The notes: generated from the sequence alone by a model not told the origin. Shown: positions 8,122 to 17,159, counted from the first letter of the stretch. The stretch is 64,000 nt of DNA from Bacillus sp. FJAT-45350 (GCF_002335805.1 NZ_NISU01000001.1:1620079-1684078); one strand, 5' to 3'. Translations and numbers: made by a program.

Positions 8122-8787
8122 TTATTGTTGTGCTGAAATTGTATCTAACATTGCCCAGAAGCTTGGTCCAGCACCTTCTGCTGCTTCTTTTAATGGTAGA
8201 AATACTGTGAATTTAAATAAGTTCCCATTATAGTCTTTCGCTACATGGATTAGAGATGTAATCTCATTGTCTGTACGTATTTCTTCTAATATTGAATACT
8301 CAACACCGTCTAAAGGTACATCTGTATTTTCATGGATTGTTCCTTCAGCATGTTCTAAAATGGTTGCTTCTACTGATTCAACATTTACATCAGTACCTAA
8401 TGGTTCAATACGCACAAAGAATTCATTATCATAGTCCATTAATAGTACATCTCTACCTGGTTCTTCAGCTTCTAATGAATACCCTTCAAGTACAAATAGA
8501 GAATAATCTAAATCACTAACTGTTAAATGAGCGATTCTTTTCTCTACTTCGCCTTCAACGATAACTTCTAGTTCTTTCATTTCTGGAATTAAGAGTTGTT
8601 CTTCATCATCTGCTGGCGTATCACCATTTGTTTCATCAGTCGGGCTTTCACCTGTACCGTTATCCTCATCAACTATTTCTTCTGATGGTGTATCATCAAT
8701 CTCTTCTTCTGGTGAAGTTGTAGTCCCACACGCTGCAAGTGCTCCGACTAAAATTGCTGAAAGGATAATTGTTTTTAATTTTTCCAT
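8122..8787 (-). CDS. Putative lipoprotein, function unknown, 221 aa
   Basis: Exported, membrane-anchored protein. The N-terminus is a lipoprotein signal: two Lys, a hydrophobic core, and lipobox LAAC with the modified Cys at residue 20. A strongly acidic, Thr/Pro/Asp/Glu-rich linker (about 25-65) follows, then a folded domain (about 70-221) made largely of predicted beta strands, ending in a FWAMLDTI motif. The domain resembles nothing I can name with confidence. It is a single gene with its own terminator, preceded by a good AAAGGGGG ribosome binding site. The acidic linker is typical of lipoproteins in salt- or alkali-tolerant Bacillaceae. Confidence 0.8.
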   Translation of the reverse strand: MEKLKTIILSAILVGALAACGTTTSPEEEIDDTPSEEIVDEDNGTGESPTDETNGDTPADDEEQLLIPEMKELEVIVEGEVEKRIAHLTVSDLDYSLFVLEGYSLEAEEPGRDVLLMDYDNEFFVRIEPLGTDVNVESVEATILEHAEGTIHENTDVPLDGVEYSILEEIRTDNEITSLIHVAKDYNGNLFKFTVFLPLKEAAEGAGPSFWAMLDTISAQQ

Positions 8788-8864
8788 TTTAAAGTCCCCC
8801 TTTATATGTTTTAAGCTTGATTCAAATAGTTAGTCGTTATTTAAAATGAAAAGGTTACACAAAA

Positions 8865-8904
8865 GTCCACCATCAACAATTTGTTACGTTTGTAAATGGT
8901 GGAC
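8865..8904 (-). terminator. Hairpin terminator
   Basis: GTCCACCAT (8865-8873) pairs perfectly with ATGGTGGAC (8896-8904). It lies downstream of the small gene at 8972. The T-run is short (CTTTTG), so efficiency is uncertain. Confidence 0.6.
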
Positions 8905-8971
8905 ACCGATTATGCTAAAAGATGCTTGTATTCGATTGTCCAAAATAATTCAAACAAGGTTTAGTGTAAAA

Positions 8972-9214
8972 TCAATCTTCATCCTCGCTGTACATATCAT
9001 CTATCGCTTGAAGCTTTGCAATTTCATAGAGGCCTACTACTTCAGTATGAAACATATCTGTCCACCCTGCTACAACTGTGCCATCTTTTTTCTTATATAC
9101 ATAGGCAATTGATTCAACGTCACCTGATTCAAGTTCTTTTTTTAGCATCTCCACTAACATTTTCGGAGTGATTCTTCCTTCTTTCTTAGCTCTGTACTCA
9201 TTTACATCACTCAA
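8972..9214 (-). CDS. Small acidic protein, function unknown, 80 aa
   Basis: Starts with TTG, six bases after a near-perfect AAGGAGGA site, which makes translation likely despite the rare start. The protein has a helical N-terminal half (RITPKMLVEMLKKELESGDVE) and a beta-like middle (SIAYVYKKKDGTVVAGWTDM), and ends in an acidic tail (YSEDED). The central pattern resembles short phage- or plasmid-derived Bacillus proteins that take up a DNA-binding or host-factor role, but I cannot name a family. It is a stand-alone gene with a hairpin terminator after it. Confidence 0.65.
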   Translation of the reverse strand: MSDVNEYRAKKEGRITPKMLVEMLKKELESGDVESIAYVYKKKDGTVVAGWTDMFHTEVVGLYEIAKLQAIDDMYSEDED

Positions 9215-9477
9215 AAGAAATCCTCCTTATATAATGAATTTCTTAAACAGACACAATCTTTATTATACATGCTCTACACCAAAGTGGGTATATAACTTTC
9301 ATTTGAATTTTTACTTTGAAACAAATGTAGGAGTCGTATATAATCTAGTAAGTGTGCAATTTTTTAAATGCAAAAATTATTATATCACAAGAACCAACTA
9401 GTTTACCCTCGTAAACTTTAAAAAATATAAGTATAGTAAGATAATTGAATTTAAATAGAGAAAGTAAGGTGTCGAAC

Positions 9478-11034
9478 ATGAGTGTGTTAACTGTACAAAA
9501 TTTAAGTCATGGCTTTGGTGACCGTGCGATTTTCCAAAATGTTTCTTTCCGTTTATTAAAAGGCGAACATATTGGTTTAATTGGGGCAAATGGTGAAGGG
9601 AAATCTACCTTCATGAACATTATCACTGGGAAGCTAATGCCTGATGAAGGAAAAGTATTTTGGTCTAAAAATGTGAGAGTAGGTTATCTTGACCAGCATA
9701 CAGTACTTGAGCGCGGAATGACGATGCGTGATGTGTTGAAAACAGCATTTAAATATTTATTTGATATGGAAGCTGAGATGAATGAAATCTGTGACAAAAT
9801 GGGAGATGCAACCCCTGAAGAATTAGAAAAGCTTCTTGAAGGTTTAGGTGTGATTCAAGACTCTCTTACGAATAATGATTTTTATATTATTGATGCAAAG
9901 ATTGAAGAGATTGCGCGCGGCCTAGGACTTGATGAAATCGGTTTAGAAAAAGATGTTCAAGATTTAAGTGGTGGTCAACGTACGAAAGTATTACTTGCGA
10001 AGCTTCTTCTAGAAAAACCAGATATTTTATTACTTGATGAGCCGACGAACTATCTTGATGAACAGCATATTGAGTGGTTGAAGCGGTATCTTCAAGAGTA
10101 TGATAATGCCTTTATCTTAATCTCTCATGATATTCCATTCTTAAATAGTGTAATCAACCTTATTTATCATATGGAAAATCAAGAGTTAAATCGCTATGTA
10201 GGTGATTACGATAACTTCAAAAAGATCCACGAGGCAAAGAAACAACAAGTAGAATCTGCATTCAAAAAGCAACAACAAGAAATTTCTGAGTTGAAAGACT
10301 TTGTTGCTCGTAATAAAGCTCGTGTATCTACACGTAATATGGCCATGTCTAGACAGAAGAAGCTAGATAAAATGGATGTAATCGAACTTACAAAAGAAAA
10401 GCCAAAACCAGAATTCAACTTTAAAGAAGCAAGAACACCAAGTAAATTAATTTTTGAAACAAAGGATTTAGTTATCGGTTATGATGAGCCATTATCAAGA
10501 CCCCTAAACCTTCGGATGGAACGTGGACAAAAGATTGCTTTAGTTGGGGCGAATGGTATCGGTAAAACAACGTTACTTCGTAGCATTTTAGGTGAAATCA
10601 ACCCTATTTCAGGAACGGTAGAACGCGGAGAAAACCAATTTACTGGCTATTTCGAGCAAGAAGCAAAAGGAAATAATAACAATACGTGTATTGATGAGAT
10701 TTGGAGTGAGTTCCCTGCATTAGGACAAGGTGAGGTTCGTTCTGCTCTTGCCAAATGCGGCTTAACAACGAAACATATTGAAAGTAAAATTATGGTATTA
10801 AGTGGTGGAGAAAAAGCAAAGGTTCGCCTCTGTAAATTAATCAACAGAGAAACAAACATTCTCGTACTCGATGAGCCAACAAACCACTTAGATGTTGACG
10901 CGAAAGACGAACTAAAACGAGCGTTAAATGCGTACAAAGGATCTATCCTACTCATATCCCATGAACCTGAGTTCTACCAAGACGTAGTAACAGAAACATG
11001 GAACTGTGAATCATGGACAACTAAATTAGTATAA
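9478..11034 (+). CDS. yfmM: ABC-F ATPase, YfmM-like, 518 aa
   Basis: Cytoplasmic ABC-F protein with two ATPase domains and no membrane part; the family acts on ribosomes. Walker A motifs are GANGEGKS near residue 36 and GANGIGKTT in the second half. The signatures are LSGGQRTKVLLAKLL and LSGGEKAKVRLCKL, and the Walker B motifs [11 protein letters not shown] and [11 protein letters not shown]. The linker between the domains (about 245-315) is charged and helical, as expected for the P-site tRNA interaction motif. The length equals that of Bacillus YfmM. The start at 9478 follows AAGGTG and gives MSVLTVQNLSHGFG, the conserved N-terminus; an upstream in-frame start at 9445 adds a tail without a ribosome site. 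Followed by a strong terminator. Confidence 0.85.
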   Translation: MSVLTVQNLSHGFGDRAIFQNVSFRLLKGEHIGLIGANGEGKSTFMNIITGKLMPDEGKVFWSKNVRVGYLDQHTVLERGMTMRDVLKTAFKYLFDMEAEMNEICDKMGDATPEELEKLLEGLGVIQDSLTNNDFYIIDAKIEEIARGLGLDEIGLEKDVQDLSGGQRTKVLLAKLLLEKPDILLLDEPTNYLDEQHIEWLKRYLQEYDNAFILISHDIPFLNSVINLIYHMENQELNRYVGDYDNFKKIHEAKKQQVESAFKKQQQEISELKDFVARNKARVSTRNMAMSRQKKLDKMDVIELTKEKPKPEFNFKEARTPSKLIFETKDLVIGYDEPLSRPLNLRMERGQKIALVGANGIGKTTLLRSILGEINPISGTVERGENQFTGYFEQEAKGNNNNTCIDEIWSEFPALGQGEVRSALAKCGLTTKHIESKIMVLSGGEKAKVRLCKLINRETNILVLDEPTNHLDVDAKDELKRALNAYKGSILLISHEPEFYQDVVTETWNCESWTTKLV

Positions 11035-11080
11035 AAGAAATCCCAAAAAGGAATTACTTATTCCTTTTTGGGATTTCTTT
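11035..11080 (+). terminator. Strong intrinsic terminator after yfmM
   Basis: AAGAAATCCCAAAAAGGAAT pairs perfectly with its complement across a 5-base loop, and the 3' arm ends T-rich. Confidence 0.9.
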
Positions 11081-11082
11081 AT

Positions 11083-11149
11083 GCAATGAGCGAAGTCGCA
11101 TCTTTATAGCCTTGAACCTTTCAAGGCGCGTAGCGAACGGAGCCATTGC
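11083..11149 (-). repeat. Structured intergenic repeat, copy R1
   Basis: Read on the minus strand it runs GCAATGGCTCCGTTCGCTAC ... CTTCGCTCATTGC. The ends pair (GCAATG with CATTGC) and an apical hairpin pairs GCCTTGAA with TTCAAGGC. It shares the opening ATGGCTCCG and the overall fold with copies at 19582, 27431 and 42702, but differs in sequence inside the stems. It is the shortest copy (67 bp). It lies directly after the yfmM terminator. Confidence 0.65.
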
Positions 11150-11174
11150 CATCTTGGGATACCCTACTATATCA

Positions 11175-11660
11175 CTATTTCCTTATCGTTACCTGCCCTG
11201 AGTACGTCCTTCTACCCATCAAACTCTTTCCAAACGCCACTACTAACAGAACAATATTCATCAGCACAATCACACTAGATGCAAATATTATTAGTGCATT
11301 TCCTCCGTTAAACACTAACGCACCCATTACCATGATTAGTAGACTCATAATCACTATTTTAGCTAGTGACTCCTCAAGTTTTTCTGTATCTAAATGTAAA
11401 TATAGTAACCTACATGCAAGGAACATGCAGATAATTGCAGAAGAATAAATTACACCAGGTATCAGCAAATCTAATAGAAGGTGAAAGCTAAACGTCGCTG
11501 GTCCAAACCCTTCTCCATTTGATAGTGCAACTAGTGTAAGAGCTTCTTTAAATTCCAATATAGTTTTAGCTAATGGTAATGTATTGGCGTCGTTCGTAAA
11601 TAGTTTTCCTAGGAATGCTAGAATAAATCCTATAAATGCAAATAAATAAGAGTAAAACAA
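11175..11660 (-). CDS. Membrane protein, four predicted spans, function unknown, 161 aa
   Basis: Integral membrane protein with hydrophobic segments at about residues 4-20, 58-85, 100-122 and 123-147. A hydrophilic, partly charged stretch (about 20-55) follows the first segment, and a basic C-terminus (GRRTYSGQVTIRK) probably faces the cytoplasm. It starts with TTG, five bases after a GGAGGGGGG site. No family is recognised. It is convergent with yfmM across repeat R1 and divergent from the hydrolase gene at 11868, so it appears to be a single-gene unit. Confidence 0.65.
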   Translation of the reverse strand: MFYSYLFAFIGFILAFLGKLFTNDANTLPLAKTILEFKEALTLVALSNGEGFGPATFSFHLLLDLLIPGVIYSSAIICMFLACRLLYLHLDTEKLEESLAKIVIMSLLIMVMGALVFNGGNALIIFASSVIVLMNIVLLVVAFGKSLMGRRTYSGQVTIRK

Positions 11661-11786
11661 ATTAGCCCCCCTCCCTTTCTATACTAATCTATTCAAATGA
11701 ATGCTAGATTAGGACCATTTTCTAGTATGGGAGACTAATTTTTTATCTATATAAACGATTTGTAATTAATATTATTAGAAAAGCTG

Positions 11787-11815
11787 TTGACGGTTATGTA
11801 GTACCATACTATAAT
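11787..11815 (+). promoter_or_regulatory. Sigma-A promoter of the hydrolase gene
   Basis: TTGACG (11787-11792), a 17-base spacer, and TATAAT (11810-11815). It is a near-consensus housekeeping promoter, 53 bases before the chosen start. Confidence 0.85.
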
Positions 11816-11867
11816 AAAACCAACTAAACATATATGAATTATAAAATATAAGGAGCAGGTGAACAAA

Positions 11868-12680
11868 ATGACCGTAAAAAACATCTATTTCCCATTTGAA
11901 AATGTACATTTATCAGGAGTGTTTCATTATCCGAAACCAGAGCAGAATAGCAAGAAGCCTGCAATTGTTTTCGCTCATGGCTTTGTTGGAAGTAAAGTTG
12001 GTGAGCATCGCTTATTTGTTAAGGCTGCACGCTTTTTTGCTGAAAGAGGGTACATTGTTTTTCGTTTCGATTTTCGTGGGTGTGGTGAAAGTGATGGGGA
12101 TTACGGTGATGTTACTGTTTCAAATCAAATAAAGCAATTAGAGGCTGCAATTAAGTATGTAAAGGCTCAAAAGGAAGTTGACGGCAATGATATTACCCTT
12201 ATTGGCCATAGTTTAGGTGGTGCAGTTTCTACTCTAACTGCTTCAACGAATGACGATATTCAACGTCTTATTCTTTGGTCACCTGTTGCACGACCATATA
12301 AAGACATTACAAGAATTACTGGTATGGCAGCAGTGAAAACAGCAAACGAAACAGGGAACTATGACTATCTAGGGTTTAATATAAGCAAAGAATTTTTTCA
12401 AGATTTAAAAGTCCATCATCCTCTTGAAGCGATTTCGTCTTACGAGAAGCCATTTTTCGTCTTACATGCTGAAGTTGATGAGGATGTCCCGAAGGAAAAT
12501 GCGTTCGATTATAGTATGAGTTACAATAAACGTTCACAACAAAGCAAGAAAAATTATACTTTAATTAGAGAGTCTGACCACACATTTTCAGGTACAAATT
12601 TTGAAAATGACTTATTTGAAAAAACATTTCAATGGCTACTTGTCGAAAGCCAGCTAGAATATAAACGTAAAGCTATCTAA
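11868..12680 (+). CDS. Alpha/beta hydrolase, esterase type, 270 aa
   Basis: Cytoplasmic serine hydrolase. The alpha/beta-hydrolase fold shows an oxyanion-hole HG in VFAHGFVGS (about 36-44), FDFRGCGESDG, the nucleophile elbow GHSLGG near residue 110, an acidic residue in HAEVDEDVP and a catalytic His in ESDHTF near the C-terminus. Relatives include cinnamoyl/feruloyl esterase-like enzymes; the substrate cannot be read from sequence. An in-frame GTG at 11859 lies only three bases after AAGGAG, so the ATG at 11868 is preferred although its spacing of 12 is slightly long. Driven by the near-consensus promoter at 11787 and ended by a shared terminator. Confidence 0.85.
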   Translation: MTVKNIYFPFENVHLSGVFHYPKPEQNSKKPAIVFAHGFVGSKVGEHRLFVKAARFFAERGYIVFRFDFRGCGESDGDYGDVTVSNQIKQLEAAIKYVKAQKEVDGNDITLIGHSLGGAVSTLTASTNDDIQRLILWSPVARPYKDITRITGMAAVKTANETGNYDYLGFNISKEFFQDLKVHHPLEAISSYEKPFFVLHAEVDEDVPKENAFDYSMSYNKRSQQSKKNYTLIRESDHTFSGTNFENDLFEKTFQWLLVESQLEYKRKAI

Positions 12681-12683
12681 GTT

Positions 12684-12725
12684 AAAAATCCCCACATTGT
12701 TTTTTATGACAATGTGGGGATTTTT
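12684..12725. terminator. Bidirectional terminator
   Basis: AAAATCCCCACATTGT pairs with ACAATGTGGGGATTTT, with T-runs on both strands. It separates the convergent hydrolase and mtnU genes. Confidence 0.9.
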
Positions 12726-12731
12726 ATATAT

Positions 12732-13520
12732 TTACTTGTATAAATGTGGTACTCTGCTCTCGAACACAGGTACATTATTTCGAACTTCTTTAACTTGTTC
12801 TAACTTCATTTCTACAGTCAGTGTTTCTTCCTGATCTTTTGTACCTTCGCAAATAATTTCACCCCAAGGATTAACTACTAACGATTGTCCTGCAAATTCC
12901 ACTCCATCATACTCTCCAACACGATTACATGAAACAACAAACATTTGGTTCTCGATTGCTCTTGCTAATTGTAGGTATTTCCAATGATCTTTTCTTGCAT
13001 CTGGCCATTCCGCGACAATAAATAATACTTCTGCACCTTCTAATGCAAGTGAACGAGCTAGTTCTGGAAAACGTAAGTCATAGCATATAATAATCCCCAT
13101 TTTCTTACCTTCTAGCTCAAATGTTACACTGTGATTTTTTCCACCTTCTAAAAATAAATGTTCATTGAGCATTGGCACTAGGTGAATCTTATCGTATACA
13201 TATACTTCTTCCCCTTTTCGATTAAAAACAACTGCACGGTTGTACACTTTATCATCTTCAACCGTCGCGAATGAACCACCGACAATATTTACTTGATGGT
13301 GTAAGGCAAGTTCACGCAAAAAATGATATGTATGCTTTTCGTTTGTTTCTGCTACGTTCTCTAAATCAGTCAATGTATAAGCAGTCGTCCACATTTCGGG
13401 AAGTACAAGTATGTCTGGCTTTTCCTGGTTCATAACCTTTACCGTCCAGCTTTTTACTTTATCTCGATTTGCAACAGGATCACCAGGTATGATATCCATT
13501 TGATATATCGCTATTTTCAT
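12732..13520 (-). CDS. mtnU: Carbon-nitrogen hydrolase, omega-amidase type (MtnU)
   Basis: Nitrilase-superfamily amidase, 262 aa. The Glu-Lys-Cys triad is visible: Glu in LVLPEMWTT (residue about 42), Lys in YDKIHLVPM (about 110) and Cys in GIIICYDLRFPEL (about 146). Directly upstream is mtnE, a glutamine-using transaminase of methionine salvage. Its by-product 2-oxoglutaramate is the expected substrate, hydrolysed to 2-oxoglutarate and ammonia, which pulls the transamination forward. The gene lies 14 bases after mtnE with its own GGGAGG site, so they form an operon. The match to Bacillus MtnU (YkrU) is good in length and motifs. Confidence 0.85.
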   Translation of the reverse strand: MKIAIYQMDIIPGDPVANRDKVKSWTVKVMNQEKPDILVLPEMWTTAYTLTDLENVAETNEKHTYHFLRELALHHQVNIVGGSFATVEDDKVYNRAVVFNRKGEEVYVYDKIHLVPMLNEHLFLEGGKNHSVTFELEGKKMGIIICYDLRFPELARSLALEGAEVLFIVAEWPDARKDHWKYLQLARAIENQMFVVSCNRVGEYDGVEFAGQSLVVNPWGEIICEGTKDQEETLTVEMKLEQVKEVRNNVPVFESRVPHLYK

Positions 13521-13534
13521 GAATCAAACCTCCC

Positions 13535-14710
13535 TTATTTAAAAAGTTTTAATTTATCGATACGTTCAACTGCTTCGAGAATTCGTTTCTCATCCTCTAA
13601 TAAACCTACACGTACATACCCTTCTCCTGTTTCCCCAAAACCTCTGCCTGGGGCAACTGCAACATGTGCTTCGTTTAAAAGTTTTGTGGCAAAATCATCA
13701 GAAGACATTCCATTAGGACAAGCTAGCCATGCAAAAAAGGACCCTTCTGGTGCTGTTACGTTCCAGCCAATTGACTTTAAGCCATTAATTAAAGTATTCC
13801 TTCTTGTCTCATAAAGGGAAACAAGGTCTTCAACACAATTCTGAGGACCTAACAAAGCTGTAGCTGCAGCTTGTTGGATACCCCCAAATAAGCTCACATA
13901 CATATGATCCTGATATAAATTTAACGCTTCTATCACATCAGGGTTTCCAACAGCAAATCCTACTCGCCACCCTGCCATATTATATGTTTTTGAAAGCGTA
14001 TATATCTCAATCCCTACATCTTTTGCACCTTCTACCTCCAAAAAGCTCGTTGGCTTCTTTCCATCAAAACCAATCGCGCCGTAGGCAAAATCATGAACTA
14101 CACAAACATCTTCTTTTTTCGCAAAAGTGACCGTTTCGTTAAAAAATTCCTTCGACGCAACGGAACCTGTCGGGTTATTAGGATAATTAAGAAAAAGTAA
14201 TTTCGCTTTTTCTAATGCTTCTCGTGAAATGGAGTTATAGTTTGGCAGAAAATCATTTTCTTCTTTAAGAGGCATCATCTCCATTTTTCCACCTGCTAAC
14301 GCAACCCCAGACCAGTAATCAGGGTACCCAGGGTCAGGTACAAGTGCCACATCTCCAGGATTTAGAAAACATTGACTAATTTCCACTAAGCCACCTTTTC
14401 CTCCAAATAAAATACATACTTCACGCTCCGGATCAATCTTCACATTATATTCTCGCTCATAAAATTCTGCTATTGCTTCCTTGAGAAAAGGGTAGCCACG
14501 AAACGGTGGATATTTATGAAATTTAGGATTATCACTGGCATCTTTCAAGCTCTTCACAATATGTGATGGTGTCGGTTGATCAGGGTTCCCTTGTCCGAAA
14601 AGAATGACGTCGTTTCCTTGTTTTTTTAAATTGTTAATATTCTGAACTAATTTCGCGAAATATTGTTCAGGTAAGGCGTTCATTCGGTCATTCATTTTAA
14701 AATGTTTCAT
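13535..14710 (-). CDS. mtnE: Methionine-salvage aminotransferase MtnE
   Basis: PLP-dependent aminotransferase, 391 aa, fold type I, converting 2-oxo-4-methylthiobutyrate to methionine with glutamine as the likely donor. Motifs: GQGNPDQPTP near the N-terminus, PDPGYPDYWSG, NYPNNPTG (Asn that contacts PLP), HDFAYGAIGFDG, and the Schiff-base Lys in TLSKTYNMAGWRVGF near residue 235, then Arg in GEGYVRVGLL. These match Bacillus MtnE (YkrV) almost word for word. It is followed by mtnU. An S-box riboswitch, common ahead of such genes in Bacillus, is not visible in the upstream 170 bases, so control here may differ. The start has GAGGAG rather close to the ATG. Confidence 0.88.
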   Translation of the reverse strand: MKHFKMNDRMNALPEQYFAKLVQNINNLKKQGNDVILFGQGNPDQPTPSHIVKSLKDASDNPKFHKYPPFRGYPFLKEAIAEFYEREYNVKIDPEREVCILFGGKGGLVEISQCFLNPGDVALVPDPGYPDYWSGVALAGGKMEMMPLKEENDFLPNYNSISREALEKAKLLFLNYPNNPTGSVASKEFFNETVTFAKKEDVCVVHDFAYGAIGFDGKKPTSFLEVEGAKDVGIEIYTLSKTYNMAGWRVGFAVGNPDVIEALNLYQDHMYVSLFGGIQQAAATALLGPQNCVEDLVSLYETRRNTLINGLKSIGWNVTAPEGSFFAWLACPNGMSSDDFATKLLNEAHVAVAPGRGFGETGEGYVRVGLLEDEKRILEAVERIDKLKLFK

Positions 14711-14880
14711 CTTCTCCTCACTCCTACACGTACTTATATCTTTGTTATGTTAAACGTTATTTTACATGAATGTAGTTCTAATGTTAAGAAATAAATGGTA
14801 CCTACTCTGTTAGTTATTTGAGGATAAGGTACATGGCTTACGAGCATGATAAGAAAAAACTTATAGAAAGGAGTTTTTAA

Positions 14881-15336
14881 ATGAGACATGCAAATGCCCT
14901 TTTAATAAAGTTTTTAATGGTTGCTGTAATACTGTTCTTAGTATTGACACTCGGTATTGGTGTATCGGTATTTAATGTGTTGATTTTCAGTGCTATTTTA
15001 TCCTTACTCGCCTATTTTATAGGGGATTTACAAATTTTACGTCATTCGAATAATATCACTGCAACAATAGCTGATTTTGCTCTCTACGCAATTGGTATAT
15101 GGTTGCTTGGAACATGGCTCCTTCCTCCAATAGCTGGATTTATCGGGGCTGGTATTATCGCTGCTGTTTTTATTTCAGTTGGAGAATGGTTTTTTCACAG
15201 ATTTATGGGAATGTTCATTTTTATTGGAGAGTTAGAGTCAACGAATGTGCTACAAACAGAAGATGATAAGCTCGTAACAGAGTTTGCGGAAGATGAAGAA
15301 ATAGAAAAAGCAATTAAAGAAAAGGAAGAAGAGTAG
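14881..15336 (+). CDS. DUF2512-family membrane protein (YndM-like), 151 aa
   Basis: Membrane protein with four predicted spans (about residues 8-28, 30-50, 62-82 and 84-105) and a strongly acidic, Lys/Glu-rich cytoplasmic tail. The pattern GDLQILRHSNNITATIADFALYAIGIW is typical of the DUF2512 family found in spore-forming Bacillaceae (Bacillus YndM). The function is unknown; several members are expressed during sporulation. GAAAGGAG precedes the ATG. The gene stands alone, divergent from mtnE. Confidence 0.7.
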   Translation: MRHANALLIKFLMVAVILFLVLTLGIGVSVFNVLIFSAILSLLAYFIGDLQILRHSNNITATIADFALYAIGIWLLGTWLLPPIAGFIGAGIIAAVFISVGEWFFHRFMGMFIFIGELESTNVLQTEDDKLVTEFAEDEEIEKAIKEKEEE

Positions 15337-15378
15337 ATTATATCTAATATAAAGAAGCTCAGTCTGTTATGTGGAAGG

Positions 15379-15434
15379 ACTGAAAAAGTCCAATCTAGAA
15401 GCCGCTGAAAAAGTGAAAATCACTTTTCAGCGGC
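15379..15434. terminator. Repeat-associated terminator without the structured core
   Basis: The sequence CTGAAAAAGTCCAATCTAGA leads directly into a terminator-like hairpin (GCCGCTGAAAAAGTG paired with CACTTTTCAGCGGC, 15401-15434). The same two pieces flank the structured core at 27.4 and 42.7 kb; here the core is absent. It sits between convergent genes and may terminate both. Confidence 0.65.
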
Positions 15435-15470
15435 CTCTGTTATGTGAATTGAGCTACTTTTTCTACTTAT

Positions 15471-16646
15471 TTAAGCCGTTAATTGAACTTCTTCGGGTTT
15501 TTGTCTTTTCATCGAAATTAAATAGGAGACAATAAAGATAAACATAAATAAAATTGAAAGTTGATACATTAGCGCATAACCGGTGAATGAAGCGACCACA
15601 CCAAGAACTACAGCTCCCCCAGCTACACCTAAGTCAATTGAATTTAAAAACATTCCATTTGCCATCCCTCTTTCACTAGGGAGAGCTTCTCTTATCATCC
15701 ATGCTTGGAGTGTCGGCTGGATCGCTCCATAGCCTAGACCATATAACAATCCGGCTAGCATAAGCATCCAGTTATTCATCGATAACGATAATGTTACTAA
15801 ACTACTAATTGTAAAAATTGAACCTCCAAGTAAGACAAGCGTTGGACCTTTAACATCGTAGAACCTCCCTGCAAATGGACGAACCGTTACCATTGCTAGT
15901 GCATGAAGTAAGAAGAATAATCCTACATTGCCTATATTTGCTTCAGCTCCATATAAAGCAATAAATGCAATAATTCCACCAAATGTTAACGAAAGCATAA
16001 GGTTTAAGAAAAATGGGAAAAACATTTTTTTATCGAAAATTTTAACCTTACCGGTACTTTCCATTTTAGGGCTCGGTAGTTTTCTGACTGATAACGCTAA
16101 TGGAATAATGAGTAATAAGACTACAAGAGTTGTCAGGATAAGAATACCAAAGCCATGATTGCCTAATAAAAATAAGCCGGCAAATGGGGCTAGTGCTAAA
16201 GCAAACCCGATTGACAAGCCAAAATACCCCAATCCTTCCCCCATACGCTTTATAGGAATTGCATTAGATGCCATTGTAGGAAAGGCTGTACTCGTCATAC
16301 CAAATCCAAAACCGAAAGTAAGTCTTAATAGTAAGAGTATAAATAAAGATTGGACGAAGTAATATCCAATCGTTGAGATAATAGCTATCGCTAAACCAAC
16401 AAAAAGGATTGTATTTCTACTTCCTTTTTGAATTGCTCTCCCAGAATAGATTCTTGCCCCTATCGCAGCTACTGACGCAAAGGTTGTAACTAAACTAAGT
16501 ACGAATGCATTTGGGTTATATTCTTCCTGAACATATAAAGGGAAGCTCGATACAAGCAAATGTAAGTTCACAAAAACAAGTAAGTTACAAATAATTAAAA
16601 TGACAAAGTCTTTCGACCATAGCTTTTCTTGTTGATCAATCTTCAT
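15471..16646 (-). CDS. MFS transporter, drug-efflux type, 391 aa
   Basis: Proton-driven membrane transporter with about 12 predicted spans. The loop after the second span reads GARIYSGRAIQKGSRN and the loop in the second half AGRFYDVKGP, both MFS signature positions. It resembles YfmO/BMR-like and arabinose-efflux-type permeases. The start at 16646 (MKIDQQEKLW) is preferred because GGAG lies nine bases upstream; the ATG at 16655 abuts the ribosome site. It overlaps the marR gene by 11 bases, so it is co-transcribed with a MarR repressor. This suggests ligand-induced export of a toxic compound; the substrate is unknown. Confidence 0.85.
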   Translation of the reverse strand: MKIDQQEKLWSKDFVILIICNLLVFVNLHLLVSSFPLYVQEEYNPNAFVLSLVTTFASVAAIGARIYSGRAIQKGSRNTILFVGLAIAIISTIGYYFVQSLFILLLLRLTFGFGFGMTSTAFPTMASNAIPIKRMGEGLGYFGLSIGFALALAPFAGLFLLGNHGFGILILTTLVVLLLIIPLALSVRKLPSPKMESTGKVKIFDKKMFFPFFLNLMLSLTFGGIIAFIALYGAEANIGNVGLFFLLHALAMVTVRPFAGRFYDVKGPTLVLLGGSIFTISSLVTLSLSMNNWMLMLAGLLYGLGYGAIQPTLQAWMIREALPSERGMANGMFLNSIDLGVAGGAVVLGVVASFTGYALMYQLSILFMFIFIVSYLISMKRQKPEEVQLTA

Positions 16647-17094
16647 GATGTTCATTCTCCGTTATCATTGTAATATTGTTGTTCACTTTAAAAAGTAACT
16701 CCTTTAATAAATGCCGTTCTTCATCCGTAAACCCCTTGGTCAAATCTTCCCATACACTTTTTTCAATAGGGATAGTTTCTTTTAATACAGACCTTCCTTT
16801 CTCCGTCACAAATACAAGGGAAACACGACGATCTTTCTCACTGCTCTTTTTCTCGATTAACCCTTTCTGAAACAATGAATCTAATATTCTTGTAATAGTC
16901 GGTTGATCCTTTTCCGAACGGATTGCGATCTCCTTCTGAGAAATACCGTCTTTATCACTTAAACGGTAAAGTACGGACCACTGCTCTGGAGTAATGCAAA
17001 ACACTTTTAATCTATTCAATACTACTTGACTAGACCTACGATGTGTCACACTAATCAAAAAGCCAAGAGATTGATTCATTAAATTGTAATTCAT
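16636..17094 (-). CDS. MarR-family transcriptional regulator, 152 aa
   Basis: Winged helix-turn-helix repressor. The recognition region is ISQKEIAIRSEKDQPTITRILDSLFQKGLIEKKSSEKDRRVSLVFVTEKG, the classical MarR core with the wing DRR. It has GGAG nine bases before the ATG. It is first in an operon with an MFS pump. Its promoter at 17131-17159 is framed by a perfect 9-bp inverted repeat (AATACTTGT ... ACAAGTATT), which should be its own operator. Inferred role: auto-repression and control of the pump, released by a small ligand. Confidence 0.88.
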   Translation of the reverse strand: MNYNLMNQSLGFLISVTHRRSSQVVLNRLKVFCITPEQWSVLYRLSDKDGISQKEIAIRSEKDQPTITRILDSLFQKGLIEKKSSEKDRRVSLVFVTEKGRSVLKETIPIEKSVWEDLTKGFTDEERHLLKELLFKVNNNITMITENEHHED

Positions 17095-17114
17095 TTCATT
17101 CTTCTCCTCAAAAA

Positions 17115-17159
17115 AATACTTGTTATGACAATTATATGCACGACAAGTATTCTCGTCAA
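17115..17159 (-). promoter_or_regulatory. marR promoter with overlapping operator
   Basis: The minus strand shows TTGACG (17159-17154), a 17-base spacer and TATAAT (17136-17131). Arms AATACTTGT (17115-17123) and ACAAGTATT (17143-17151) flank and overlap the promoter, and a second TTGT-N4-ACAA lies within. The repressor bound here would block RNA polymerase. Confidence 0.8.

Noticed and set aside
14711-14880. Possible S-box (SAM) riboswitch ahead of mtnE
   Set aside because: Such leaders are common before methionine-salvage genes, but the conserved S-box core sequences and a leader terminator are not present on the minus strand here.
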